This document shows, one piece after another, positions 24,297 to 32,342 of a DNA stretch of 64,000 bases. Under the pieces are notes generated by a model. The model was not told where the DNA came from, made no database searches, and worked only from the letters and a program-made list of their open reading frames with translations. Numbering within the stretch: position 1 is the first letter of the stretch; the number at the start of each line of letters is the position of its first letter. This DNA comes from Clostridiales bacterium (lineage in GTDB: Bacteria; Bacillota; Clostridia; Oscillospirales; Oscillospiraceae), in contig SFLE01000002.1 of the NCBI GenBank assembly GCA_004553495.1, positions 3,816 through 67,815 of the forward strand, in the 5' to 3' direction. A program made the translations under genes and the position numbers.

Positions 24297-25514
24297 ATGA
24301 AAAACGAAAACAACATTGAAGCAATGCTTCGCTCTGCCGTTTCCCACGCGTCCCCCGCCGCTCTTGACGAGATCTTGAGCGCGTGTGACCATGAGAAAGG
24401 AAAGGTAATTTACATGGAAAAGAAAAAGAAGTCTCCCATGCGCAGCTTTGCAGCAATAGCGGCAGTGCTCGTGCTGGTAATTGCCGGCGTTTTCGCCGTG
24501 AAGAATTTTGGTACAGGCTCTGCCGGAACGCTGGCAGCGGTCGTCTCGCTGGATGTTAATCCGAGCATAGAGATAAATGTTGATAAGAACAGAACGGTTT
24601 TATCGGTCAATGGGCTCAATGATGATGGACGCACCGTCGTTGGCGATATGAAGCTCGACGGCACCAAGCTTGATGTTGCGGTGAACGCAATAATCGGCTC
24701 GATGCTGCAAAACGGCTATCTTGACGATATGGCAAACTCTATTCTGCTGTCGGTTTCCGGCGTTGACGGCTACGATGCCGAGAAGCTGCGCAGCGAAATT
24801 GCAGCAGATGTAAACAGCCAGCTCAAGTCCGGTTCCGTGCTCAGTCAGGATGTTTCCAATGCCGACAGCGAGCTTGTTTCGCTTGCCGAAAAATACGGTA
24901 TAACCGTCGGAAAAGCCGCTCTCATACGCCAGATAGTTCAAGCCAACAGCCGGCACACATTTGACGAGCTGGCAGGGCTTTCGATAAACGACCTGAATCT
25001 CATAGCAGACGGAAAGCCGCTCGGCAGCATTGCGCTCACCGGTGAAGCAAGCTCAACGGCTTACATTGGCAAGGAAGCAGCTCTTGAGGCTGCGCTCGCT
25101 CATGCAAAGATCAGCAAAAGCGAGGCGCGCAAAACGGACATCGAGATCGATTATGAATACGGCTGCATGGTATATGAGGTCGAATTTGAGGTCGGCACAA
25201 CGGAATATGAGTATGATATTAACGCCAACGACGGCGATATTCTCTGGTACGAGATAGACCGCAACGGCTCTATTGAGCAGGGCGGCTCGGCTCTTGACGG
25301 AAAGAATCTCGTCGGCATCGACAAGGCAAAGCAGACGGCTCTTGACCACGCCGGTTATAAAAGCTCTCAGGTAACCGAGCTCAAGGCGGAGCTTGACCGC
25401 GACGGAGGCAGGACTATATATGAGGTCGAGTTTAAAGCCGCAGGATACGAATATGAATATGAGATAGACGCATCAAACGGTTCCGTAATAACTTTTGAAA
25501 AGGAACGCGACTGA
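24297..25514 (+). CDS. RsgI-like membrane anti-sigma factor with PepSY domains
   Basis: A 405-residue single-pass protein that should hold the upstream ECF sigma factor inactive. The cytoplasmic tail covers about 1-48 and the membrane helix 49-68. Just outside is VVSLDVNPSIEINVDKNRTVLSVNGLNDDG (about 82-111), the hallmark of the RsgI family, in which cleavage at an Asn-Pro bond has been reported; here the bond is N88-P89. The sensor part carries two PepSY-like repeats (about 257-325 and 340-405) instead of the carbohydrate modules of cellulolytic clostridia. A terminator follows. Confidence 0.85.
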   Translation: MKNENNIEAMLRSAVSHASPAALDEILSACDHEKGKVIYMEKKKKSPMRSFAAIAAVLVLVIAGVFAVKNFGTGSAGTLAAVVSLDVNPSIEINVDKNRTVLSVNGLNDDGRTVVGDMKLDGTKLDVAVNAIIGSMLQNGYLDDMANSILLSVSGVDGYDAEKLRSEIAADVNSQLKSGSVLSQDVSNADSELVSLAEKYGITVGKAALIRQIVQANSRHTFDELAGLSINDLNLIADGKPLGSIALTGEASSTAYIGKEAALEAALAHAKISKSEARKTDIEIDYEYGCMVYEVEFEVGTTEYEYDINANDGDILWYEIDRNGSIEQGGSALDGKNLVGIDKAKQTALDHAGYKSSQVTELKAELDRDGGRTIYEVEFKAAGYEYEYEIDASNGSVITFEKERD

Positions 25515-25522
25515 ATATCTAA

Positions 25523-25554
25523 AAAACTCCCGCCCTCGGGCGGGAGTTTTTTTT
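25523..25554 (+). terminator. Terminator of the ECF sigma/anti-sigma operon
   Basis: AAAACTCCCGCCC pairs with GGGCGGGAGTTTT, followed by a run of T; it is strong in both directions, so it may also end the convergent cluster at 25560. Confidence 0.9.
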
Positions 25555-25559
25555 CATGC

Positions 25560-25730
25560 TTAGACATACTGTTTGCGGGGGATGCGGTCGTAGTTCCAAA
25601 GCAGGATGGGTTCTACGCAGTATGCAAGGAATTTCATATCAAGATTGAAAAAGTATATTGCGAATGTCACGGCGAAAAGTCCCGCTCCGCCGCCGAGCAT
25701 TTTAAGGGGCAGCATTTTAAGTTTTGACAT
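25560..25730 (-). CDS. Small single-pass membrane protein with FNLDM motif (cluster 1)
   Basis: A 56-residue protein, the last gene of dehydratase-like cluster 1. GGAAGGAG lies 7 bp before the ATG, and it starts 15 bp after the preceding stop. A hydrophobic segment covers about 11-28 and is followed by FFNLDMKFLA and a polar tail ending YDRIPRKQYV. It is homologous to the 52-residue protein at 29085 (shared FA-Y-FNLDM, P-L and YD positions), which occupies the same place in cluster 2. I know no described family. The gene-order conservation argues that it works with the dehydratase subunits, perhaps as a membrane tether. Confidence 0.8.
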   Translation of the reverse strand: MSKLKMLPLKMLGGGAGLFAVTFAIYFFNLDMKFLAYCVEPILLWNYDRIPRKQYV

Positions 25731-25745
25731 ATTCTTTCTCCTTCC

Positions 25746-27326
25746 TTACCATGCGTGCTCATCCGGCAGGACCTCGATGGTGGGGTCGAGCGGCTCTTCG
25801 CGCATGACGGTGCGCATATACTGATTGAACTGGTCGCGGATCGCCTGACGGGTGTAAACGCGAGGGTCGGCAAGGTCGTGGCAGACCCAGACGAGGTTTA
25901 TGCCGCGCTCTCTCGCCTGCTCCTCGAACTGACCGTGCATACCCGTGAGCGCCTTGCAGGACATATGCTCCCACATCATTACCATGTCGGCATTCATCTT
26001 CTCGCAGTACTCCCAAAGCTCATCTACGAGCACCTTGTAGCCGCCGTGGGTATGGTTGCGCATGATCATGTTCATAGTGAGCCATGCCATATCGTAGTAT
26101 GCCTGCTCGCGGTTTTCGGGGGTATCCTCCTCGGCTATCTCCTCGCTTATGACCATCGAAAGCATATCGGTAAGAGGTACAACGCCCCAGCATTGGATCA
26201 TCCAGTAGAGCATATCTATGACATACTGCGGCTGCACGCCCCAGACTATGCATCTATGGCGGTACTCGGGTGCCATCATAGTCTTGTTCTTATAGCCCTG
26301 CTGAACGAGCTTCATGACCTTTTTGTCGATCTCCACGAATGCCGGATAGCGGCCGCAGTTGCCCATATAGTTTGTATCGTTATACAGCGAGAACACTGCG
26401 CCGACAAACTGCGGATAAGGCGTGCTGTTTACCTCGAGCCATGCCACGCGGTTGCGGGTGGTGTTATTAACGCGCTTTGCACATTCAAAGTATGCGTTCC
26501 AATCCCACTTCTCGCCTGTTTTCTCCTCTATGAACTTTATCGCGGCTTTTACATCGTTGGCGGCGTATTTCTGGACATCCTCTTGCGTATGGCGCATGGG
26601 TGCCACAAGCTGGAATGTAGGTATGCCATACTCGCGCTCAAGGCGCTTGGCTATAAGCCCATTGCCCATAAGAGAACCGTCGCAGGTAGTGTTCACCTGC
26701 ACCGCGCATTTGCCGAGCACGGGGAAGTCGTCGTCTATAGAAACGCCGAGCTCCGCCTCAGGCATGGGGCACACATCGCCAGGGATGCCAAACTGCTGGG
26801 CAACATCAAGGTAATGCAAACCGGAATGCTGGTTGAGCAGGTTTGCCGAGAACATGGTAGGCACCTCGCGCAGAATGCAGTTTAGCGTCGGGAAGCCCAT
26901 CATTACCGCGGTCATGGCGTTTTCATCCCACAGGACGCTCTTTTCGGAATACGCAACATTGTTGCCCGTTCTGCGGTCGCCCTTTATGGAGTTATCGATG
27001 CACTGAGCGACATCCTTTACGACAAAGTCCATTGCAGTGTGGGTTATGCGCAGCGGCTCATCACGCAGGCCGATGGTGAATTTATCGAGCATATGCGGCA
27101 CCGCGAGATAGTTTGCAAACCAGCGGTAGCGGAACATTGCCTTTACATTGCGGGGCTTTATAATGACGCGCGCCAGTATCGAAAGCAGGTACAGCCACCT
27201 TCCGTAGTCATACAGAGTATCTTTTAAGCCTCTCCACTCGCGGCGGCGGCGGACCTTGCCCTGGTCGAAAAGAATGCCTAATTGCTTTTCGCCCTTGCGC
27301 TCCTTGTCATTTACTACGATCGCCAT
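25746..27326 (-). CDS. 2-hydroxyacyl-CoA dehydratase-like large subunit (cluster 1)
   Basis: A 526-residue member of the HgdA/BcrB-type family of [4Fe-4S] proteins. The C-terminal half has the family pattern MSCKALTGMHGQFEEQARERG and ADPRVYTRQAIRDQFNQYM. Cys residues in GIPGDVCPMPE, NTTCDGSLMG and HMSCKALTG are placed as iron-sulfur ligands. The product is longer than typical 40-50 kDa subunits; the N-terminal ~110 residues (RREWRGLKDTLYDYGRWLYLL and on) are extra and shared with the paralog at 29259. It overlaps the small-subunit stop as TAATG. The substrate is unknown, and no HgdC-type ATPase activator is nearby. Confidence 0.85.
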   Translation of the reverse strand: MAIVVNDKERKGEKQLGILFDQGKVRRRREWRGLKDTLYDYGRWLYLLSILARVIIKPRNVKAMFRYRWFANYLAVPHMLDKFTIGLRDEPLRITHTAMDFVVKDVAQCIDNSIKGDRRTGNNVAYSEKSVLWDENAMTAVMMGFPTLNCILREVPTMFSANLLNQHSGLHYLDVAQQFGIPGDVCPMPEAELGVSIDDDFPVLGKCAVQVNTTCDGSLMGNGLIAKRLEREYGIPTFQLVAPMRHTQEDVQKYAANDVKAAIKFIEEKTGEKWDWNAYFECAKRVNNTTRNRVAWLEVNSTPYPQFVGAVFSLYNDTNYMGNCGRYPAFVEIDKKVMKLVQQGYKNKTMMAPEYRHRCIVWGVQPQYVIDMLYWMIQCWGVVPLTDMLSMVISEEIAEEDTPENREQAYYDMAWLTMNMIMRNHTHGGYKVLVDELWEYCEKMNADMVMMWEHMSCKALTGMHGQFEEQARERGINLVWVCHDLADPRVYTRQAIRDQFNQYMRTVMREEPLDPTIEVLPDEHAW

Positions 27327-28522
27327 TATTTTGCACCTCCCTGTATCTTCTTTATCTCAATGCTTTCGACAAATGCCTGAACGCGGGTGCGCATCTGTCC
27401 GACGGATGAGCTTATGTTATACGGTCTGTCAACGGACAGAACGGGATAGTTATAATCCTCGCGCAGCATCGTTGAGCCCAAAAGTCTCTCATAAGCCCAC
27501 GGGTCGCAGAACTTTATCTGCTCGTAGATTATGCCGTCGGCGCCGTACTCCTTGGCGATGTCGTTTACATACGCCTTGCGTCCGTAGACCTTTTCCATGT
27601 TGAACATACGCGGGCAGTGGCCGTTGTAGACATAGTGGCGGCAGACCTGCGTGAGCGCATCCTCTTCGTCGTTGAGCTCGATCTCCATTCTGCCTGGCAG
27701 CGAGCCGAAGCAGAAGCGGTCGGCGCAGACATAGGCGCCCGTCTCCTCTATGAGCTTTATAAAGCCGCTGTCATCGACTTCGGAGCCGACCACCGCTATG
27801 CGGGCGCGGTATTCCTTATCCTCCGGCTCGCGCGTTTTGAGTTCTTCGAGCGTTTCCTCGAGCTTGTCGATTATGAGGTACTGCGGCATTACATATGTAG
27901 CCAGCGTAAGGATATGGAATTCATATCCGGTTATTCTCGGCCTTTTTTCCTTGCGGAAGTTGCCGATCTCGGTTATAACGCGGCAGACGCGGTTGTGCGC
28001 CTCGACCGCCTTTCTTATGGCTTCATCCGAGATGTCTATGCCGTACCTTTCATTGAGCGGCTTGAGAATGTGGTCCTTGCACTGCAGAATGAGGAGCTCG
28101 ACACCGTTATCATCCGCCTTGAGCGGTATCTCCATGAATTCATGGAAAAACTTATCGTTGCCGGCACCCATGGTCTGAAGAAGCTCCATATTTTCAACGC
28201 AGCGGTTTATCATGGTGCAGCCGTCGGGCGCGATAACGCAGTCGGCAAAGTTGAAGCCGCCCTCAATGGCGCGCTCAAGCAGTGCTCTCGAGGTCTCGCA
28301 GAGAAAGCTCGTCATATAATATGTCGCAATATCCATCGAGCCGGTGTTCGGTGCGTGCAGGCGAATGCCGAAGGCATTGCCCAAATTCATGAGCGGCTCG
28401 GGTGTGTTTTCGCAGACATATGCCACGCATATCTTGCCGTCCTTTTTAGCCTGACCGATAAGCTTGTTGTTCGCCTCCTGCAGGAGGTTCTCAAAGTAGT
28501 TCAGATGCTTTAGGTCTCTCAT
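27326..28522 (-). CDS. 2-hydroxyacyl-CoA dehydratase-like small subunit (cluster 1)
   Basis: The first gene of cluster 1, 398 residues, of the HgdB/BcrC-type family (PF06050-like). Family cysteines appear at SFLCETSR (75), PDGCTMINR (102) and KFCDPWAYER (339), and the end GQMRTRVQAFVESIE is typical. Known relatives reductively dehydrate 2-hydroxyacyl-CoA or reduce benzoyl-CoA with an electron from an ATP-driven activator. It starts MRDLKHLNYFENLLQEANN, almost the same as its paralog at 30883. The start has GGGGGAG. The promoter is at 28585. Confidence 0.88.
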   Translation of the reverse strand: MRDLKHLNYFENLLQEANNKLIGQAKKDGKICVAYVCENTPEPLMNLGNAFGIRLHAPNTGSMDIATYYMTSFLCETSRALLERAIEGGFNFADCVIAPDGCTMINRCVENMELLQTMGAGNDKFFHEFMEIPLKADDNGVELLILQCKDHILKPLNERYGIDISDEAIRKAVEAHNRVCRVITEIGNFRKEKRPRITGYEFHILTLATYVMPQYLIIDKLEETLEELKTREPEDKEYRARIAVVGSEVDDSGFIKLIEETGAYVCADRFCFGSLPGRMEIELNDEEDALTQVCRHYVYNGHCPRMFNMEKVYGRKAYVNDIAKEYGADGIIYEQIKFCDPWAYERLLGSTMLREDYNYPVLSVDRPYNISSSVGQMRTRVQAFVESIEIKKIQGGAK

Positions 28523-28584
28523 TGTTAGACTCCCCCATTTCGTATTAAGACTATTGCCGTTCCTTTCGGATATTGCATGTTAAC

Positions 28585-28613
28585 ATTTTAGCATTTCTGT
28601 CATTTTAATTCAA
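28585..28613 (-). promoter_or_regulatory. Promoter of dehydratase-like cluster 1
   Basis: Minus strand TTGAAT (28608-28613), a 17-bp spacer and extended TGC-TAAAAT (-10 at 28585-28590). The architecture is almost the same as at cluster 2. Confidence 0.75.
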
Positions 28614-28730
28614 TATATTTGTGCACTTTCTCTATTATGTATATTAATCGCGATGTTTTTTGTATAATTTAACTACATTCATATTAATTTAGTTTATACT
28701 CGTGAGCTAATTTGTATAATCGATTATACG
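28614..28730. promoter_or_regulatory. AT-rich upstream block of cluster 1, shared with cluster 2, plus a 16-bp palindrome
   Basis: Bases from the -35 box to about 28676 align without gaps to 32156-32224, about two thirds identical by hand count, including TATTTGT, TTGTATATTA-like and TTTTTGT blocks. Further out, GTATAATCGATTATAC (28714-28729) is a perfect palindrome. These are candidate regulator sites. Confidence 0.5.
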
Positions 28731-28749
28731 AGCCGTTCGCTTCTAAAAA

Positions 28750-28789
28750 CAAGAAAAAAAATCTCCGGTACCAATATGATACCGGAGAT
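28750..28789 (-). terminator. Terminator of dehydratase-like cluster 2
   Basis: ATCTCCGGTA (28761-28770) pairs with TACCGGAGAT (28780-28789); on the minus strand it is followed by TTTTTTTTCTTG. It separates the two clusters into two transcripts. Confidence 0.85.
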
Positions 28790-28798
28790 ATGAGGTCA

Positions 28799-29071
28799 TT
28801 ATGAAAACTTTACGAAGCCCGTGAGCGTTCCGAGTGGATAGCCGAGCATCCATTCGTTATCGCCGCACTTGGGGCACACCGTGCCGCGCTCGTGCAGCTC
28901 ATCTATGTAAGCCTCGGCGCGCTGGATGTACATATTCGTTTTTACGACATATTTGCATTTTGGGCAATAAACGAGGTAGTTTGCGAAGCTGTCGTATATG
29001 CCCTTTTTGCGATTCTCCTTCTCTTCATAGGAAAGAGCGCGCGGAAGAATATTATGATTTGTATAACTCAT
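28799..29071 (-). CDS. Small zinc-ribbon protein in dehydratase-like cluster 2
   Basis: A 90-residue protein with two CPKC pairs (Cys 36/39 and 66/69), a four-cysteine site suited to zinc or a rubredoxin-like iron. It starts 13 bp after the small FNLDM protein and is the last gene before the terminator, so it is co-transcribed with cluster 2. Cluster 1 has no equivalent. I do not recognise a named family. Possible roles are electron transfer or complex assembly for the iron-sulfur subunits; both are inference. Confidence 0.75.
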   Translation of the reverse strand: MSYTNHNILPRALSYEEKENRKKGIYDSFANYLVYCPKCKYVVKTNMYIQRAEAYIDELHERGTVCPKCGDNEWMLGYPLGTLTGFVKFS

Positions 29072-29084
29072 CCTTCAAGCCTCC

Positions 29085-29243
29085 TCAGATCAGATGCTCG
29101 CGCTTTACGCTGTCATAATGCTTATCCAAAAACGGCACTATAACGCTGCGCATGAGTCTCATGTCAAGATTGAAATAGTAAACGGCAAACAGCGCTGCGA
29201 GCGTGGCTGCGCTCATGCCCATTATCTTAGCAATAACCTTCAT
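29085..29243 (-). CDS. Small single-pass membrane protein with FNLDM motif (cluster 2)
   Basis: A 52-residue protein with AAAGGAG 8 bp before the ATG. The hydrophobic segment (about 8-24) leads into VYYFNLDMRLMRS, then a P-L-containing helix and a polar end YDSVKREHLI. It is the counterpart of the protein at 25560, with the same position relative to its large subunit (15-bp gap). Its coding reality rests on the conserved motif, ribosome binding site and synteny rather than on length. Confidence 0.8.
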   Translation of the reverse strand: MKVIAKIMGMSAATLAALFAVYYFNLDMRLMRSVIVPFLDKHYDSVKREHLI

Positions 29244-29258
29244 ATCGCTGCTCCTTTC

Positions 29259-30869
29259 TTACCAGCCCATCTCATCGTCGAAATCGACGAGGGTCGGGTC
29301 AATGGGCTCTTCATGCATAACGCTCTGCATATACTGGTTGACGGTCTTGCGCGCCTCGTTCGTGGGAACTATGCGGCAGTCCATGAGCGAATGCGGCATC
29401 CAGATGATATTGAAGCGGTCGCGGTGCTTGTGGAACTCCTCCTCGAGCAGTCCCTGAGCGCCTGCCATGCCCTTGCAGCCGATGTCGTCGTACATGATGA
29501 TGGTGTCGCAGTTGAATTTCTCCGCGGTCTCCCACATCTGCATGAGGTGACGGTTGCCGCCGACGGTGTGGGTGCGCATGGGCGTTCTGGCATGCAAGTC
29601 GGCAATGTCGCTCATCATAGTGTCGCGGTCGGTGGTATCGACGATATTATGACCCGTGAGCGAGTCCATGTTGATAACGGTCATGATGCCCCAGCAGTTA
29701 TAGAGCCACTGTACGCCGTGGGCATAATAGGTCGAGCCGCAGGACCACGCCAGCGCGCGGTGACGCGCGAGCGGGAACGGATGAATGTTCTTGCGCACGC
29801 ACTTTTCAAACACCTTGTTTATCTTACGGTTTGCCTTCTTGAAGTACTTTGTGCCGCCCTGCTGATAGAAGTAGATGCGGAACAGACCCTGAACGACGGA
29901 GTTGAGCGCGCCGTTATCGCTCTTGGCATAAATATCCCAGCGGTTGAGCGAGCCGCGGTTAAACTCATTGGTATCCTCGATGTGCTCGATGAAGGTATCC
30001 CAGTTAAACGGCACGCCGAACTGCTGCTCGAGGAACTCTATAGCCGAGTAGACCTCGTGCACGCCGAGCTCCTTGGTGGTGGGATCGTCGTACATGAGCG
30101 GAGATGTGAACGGATGAACGGCTTTCTTGCCGTCAGCGGACAGGGCGCGCCACATTGCGGTGTTGTCCATCATGTTGGCGTCGCAGGGGTTATTGGTAGT
30201 TAACCAGCAGTTGCCGATGTCGGGATACTCGCCGTCAACGGCGACGCCGACCTCGACCAGAGGCAGAGTGCACATATCGCCCGGGATGCCGCAGGCCACC
30301 GCCTGATCGACATAGTAGCAGCCGAGCTGCTTGCGCATGAGCGGCAGCATGAACGCCGCGTGCTGCTGCATATTTATCGCATAATATCCTGGGAAGCCGA
30401 AGATTATGTGCTTGGGCAGAGTGTAGTCAAACGCAACGGTGACATCGCTCCACTTGGTTTCGCCGAGCCTACGGTCTGCGCGCAGACTCTTCCACAGCGT
30501 GTCGGTAGAGTCGGAGATCATGCAGTCGAGAGCGTACAGGTCAGCCCTCAGTGCCTCGCCGCGGTCACCCTCTATCCACTTATCGACCATCATCGGAGCT
30601 GCCAGATATGCCGACAGCCAGCGGTATTTCCAGAATGCCTTTGCAATGCGCACAGGATCGTGCATGACGAATATCGCCATCTTCACCCATGTGCAAAGCC
30701 ACTTATAGAACGCAAACGCAGTGTCCTTAACGCCGCGCCACTCACGGCGGGCATAGAAGTTGGTGCCTTCGATATATCTCTGACCTATGTAATGGCAGGG
30801 CTCGTCGCCTTTGAGGAAGTGCTCAAGGGTGCCGTACTGCTCTTTGATGCTGACTTTTCTTTTCCACAT
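29259..30869 (-). CDS. 2-hydroxyacyl-CoA dehydratase-like large subunit (cluster 2)
   Basis: A 536-residue paralog of the 25746 product. The start MWKRKVSIKEQYG is chosen because AAGGAGGGG precedes it by 6 bp; the frame stays open upstream, inside the small-subunit gene. The N-terminal extension REWRGVKDTAFAFYKWLCTW matches that of cluster 1. Probable cluster ligands are Cys in GIPGDMCTLPL, NPCDANMM and DIGCKGMAG, the same spacing as the paralog. The clear divergence from cluster 1 suggests different substrates rather than simple dosage. Confidence 0.85.
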   Translation of the reverse strand: MWKRKVSIKEQYGTLEHFLKGDEPCHYIGQRYIEGTNFYARREWRGVKDTAFAFYKWLCTWVKMAIFVMHDPVRIAKAFWKYRWLSAYLAAPMMVDKWIEGDRGEALRADLYALDCMISDSTDTLWKSLRADRRLGETKWSDVTVAFDYTLPKHIIFGFPGYYAINMQQHAAFMLPLMRKQLGCYYVDQAVACGIPGDMCTLPLVEVGVAVDGEYPDIGNCWLTTNNPCDANMMDNTAMWRALSADGKKAVHPFTSPLMYDDPTTKELGVHEVYSAIEFLEQQFGVPFNWDTFIEHIEDTNEFNRGSLNRWDIYAKSDNGALNSVVQGLFRIYFYQQGGTKYFKKANRKINKVFEKCVRKNIHPFPLARHRALAWSCGSTYYAHGVQWLYNCWGIMTVINMDSLTGHNIVDTTDRDTMMSDIADLHARTPMRTHTVGGNRHLMQMWETAEKFNCDTIIMYDDIGCKGMAGAQGLLEEEFHKHRDRFNIIWMPHSLMDCRIVPTNEARKTVNQYMQSVMHEEPIDPTLVDFDDEMGW

Positions 30870-30882
30870 AGCTTTCCCCTCC

Positions 30883-32079
30883 TTATTTTGACTGGAGCTT
30901 CTTGATCTCGAGCGATTCGACAAATGCCTGGAACCTTGTGCGGAGCTGACCGGTCGCGGCGTTTGCATAGTCGCGCTCTATCTGGCAGGTGGGTATTGCC
31001 GATGGGACATTGAGCCCCTCTGCGAGCCATTTTGCCGCTATCGCTCGCTCATAGCCCCAGTACTCGCAGAACTTCATATTCTGGAGAATGATGCCGTCCG
31101 CCTTGTACTCCTTGGCCAGGTCGTACAGATAGTTCTTGCGGGCAATGATATTCTCGGTTCCCATTGCGCGCGGGCACTCGTTTATGAGCATATAATGCTC
31201 TGCAAGAGCGTCCAGCGGGTGCTGACCCTCTTTAACGACTATCTCTTCCCTGCCGGGCAGCGAGCCGAAGCAGTAACGGTCGGCAACAACGCGCGCGCCG
31301 CACATCTCAACGAGCTTCGTAAACTCCGGATCGTCTATCTCGGAGCCTACGAGCATTACCTTTGCTCTGTACTGCGGCTTATCGTCGGGCTTGCGGGTCT
31401 TGAGTTCCTCGAGAGTCTCGCGCAGCTTGTCAACGATGAGGTACTTCGGGCAAACGAGCGTTACGAGCTGGATAACATGGAATTCATAGCCGGTTATGGT
31501 CGGCTCGTCGAGCTTGCGGAAATTGCCTATCTCGGTTATGAGGCGGCACACCTCGTTATGGCGCTCGATAGCATCCATGAGCTTTTCCTCGGAATAATCG
31601 ACACCGTAGGTCTTCTGCATGGGAGCGATTATCTTCTTCTCGATCTGGCGGCGGAAGTAGCCAGCATACCAGTCGCCCTTTTTGATGGGCATATCTATGC
31701 AGGCGGTGAAAAACTTCTCGTTCGGGATGAGCTTGCAGTACTCAAAATACTGCTCCATGCGGTTCATGGTGGTGCAGCATTCCTGACCGATGAGGGCAGA
31801 AATGAAGTTATAGCCGCCTTCAAACGCGCGCTCGAGAATGCTCTTGGAATAAGGGCAGGAGCGGTTTGTCATGTAGTATGTAGCAAGGTCGGGATTGATA
31901 CAGCCAGGAGCTCTCAAACGAACGCCGAAGCAGCCCTCGATGTCAAGGAGCGGCTCGGGTATGTATGAGCAGTTGTACGCAAGCGCGAGCTTGCCCTCGG
32001 AGCACGCCTGCTTTACAAGCGCGTTGTTAGCCTCCTGAAGGAGGCTTTCAAAATAGATCAGATGCTTCAGGTCTCTCAT
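30883..32079 (-). CDS. 2-hydroxyacyl-CoA dehydratase-like small subunit (cluster 2)
   Basis: A 398-residue paralog of the 27326 product, exactly equal in length and nearly the same at both ends (MRDLKHL-YFE-LLQEANN and QAFVESLEIKK). Family cysteines are kept: NRSCPYSK (75), IGQECCTTMNR (101/102) and MKFCEYWGYER. The third motif has Glu-Tyr where cluster 1 has Asp-Pro, again hinting at a different active site. It is the first gene of a four-gene operon: small subunit, large subunit, FNLDM protein, zinc ribbon. Confidence 0.88.
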   Translation of the reverse strand: MRDLKHLIYFESLLQEANNALVKQACSEGKLALAYNCSYIPEPLLDIEGCFGVRLRAPGCINPDLATYYMTNRSCPYSKSILERAFEGGYNFISALIGQECCTTMNRMEQYFEYCKLIPNEKFFTACIDMPIKKGDWYAGYFRRQIEKKIIAPMQKTYGVDYSEEKLMDAIERHNEVCRLITEIGNFRKLDEPTITGYEFHVIQLVTLVCPKYLIVDKLRETLEELKTRKPDDKPQYRAKVMLVGSEIDDPEFTKLVEMCGARVVADRYCFGSLPGREEIVVKEGQHPLDALAEHYMLINECPRAMGTENIIARKNYLYDLAKEYKADGIILQNMKFCEYWGYERAIAAKWLAEGLNVPSAIPTCQIERDYANAATGQLRTRFQAFVESLEIKKLQSK

Positions 32080-32132
32080 TATGTTCCCCCGTTTCTTTCC
32101 GCTGTAACTTATGTCACAGTCAAGATGTTATT

Positions 32133-32161
32133 ATTTTATCACTCGTGGCACAAAACTTCAA
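32133..32161 (-). promoter_or_regulatory. Promoter of dehydratase-like cluster 2
   Basis: Minus strand TTGAAG (32156-32161), a 17-bp spacer and TGA-TAAAAT (-10 at 32133-32138). Confidence 0.75.
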
Positions 32162-32230
32162 TTTATTTGTACTATTTCGCCATATTGTATATTAGCAAAG
32201 CTTATTTTTGTGCATATTGACAACAATATT
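32162..32230. promoter_or_regulatory. Upstream block of cluster 2 with TTTTTGTGCATATT motif
   Basis: It aligns to the block upstream of cluster 1. It carries TTTTTGTGCATATTGACA (32204-32221), matching TTTTTGTACATATCTACA at 5002-5019 at 15 of 18 positions. It is a candidate site of a shared regulator. Confidence 0.5.
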
Positions 32231-32283
32231 TTGTAAATATATTTTCATATTTATATAAATTCTCTCCGAGCATTATGTACGGA

Positions 32284-32316
32284 AAAATACACGGCTTTTT
32301 AAGCCGTGTATTTTGG
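32284..32316 (-). terminator. Terminator of the CxxC-repeat SLH gene
   Basis: AAAATACACGGCTT (32284-32297) pairs with AAGCCGTGTATTTT (32301-32314). On the minus strand TTTTTCC follows. Confidence 0.75.
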
Positions 32317-32342
32317 ATATTATTTTTTGAGGACAGCGCCGG

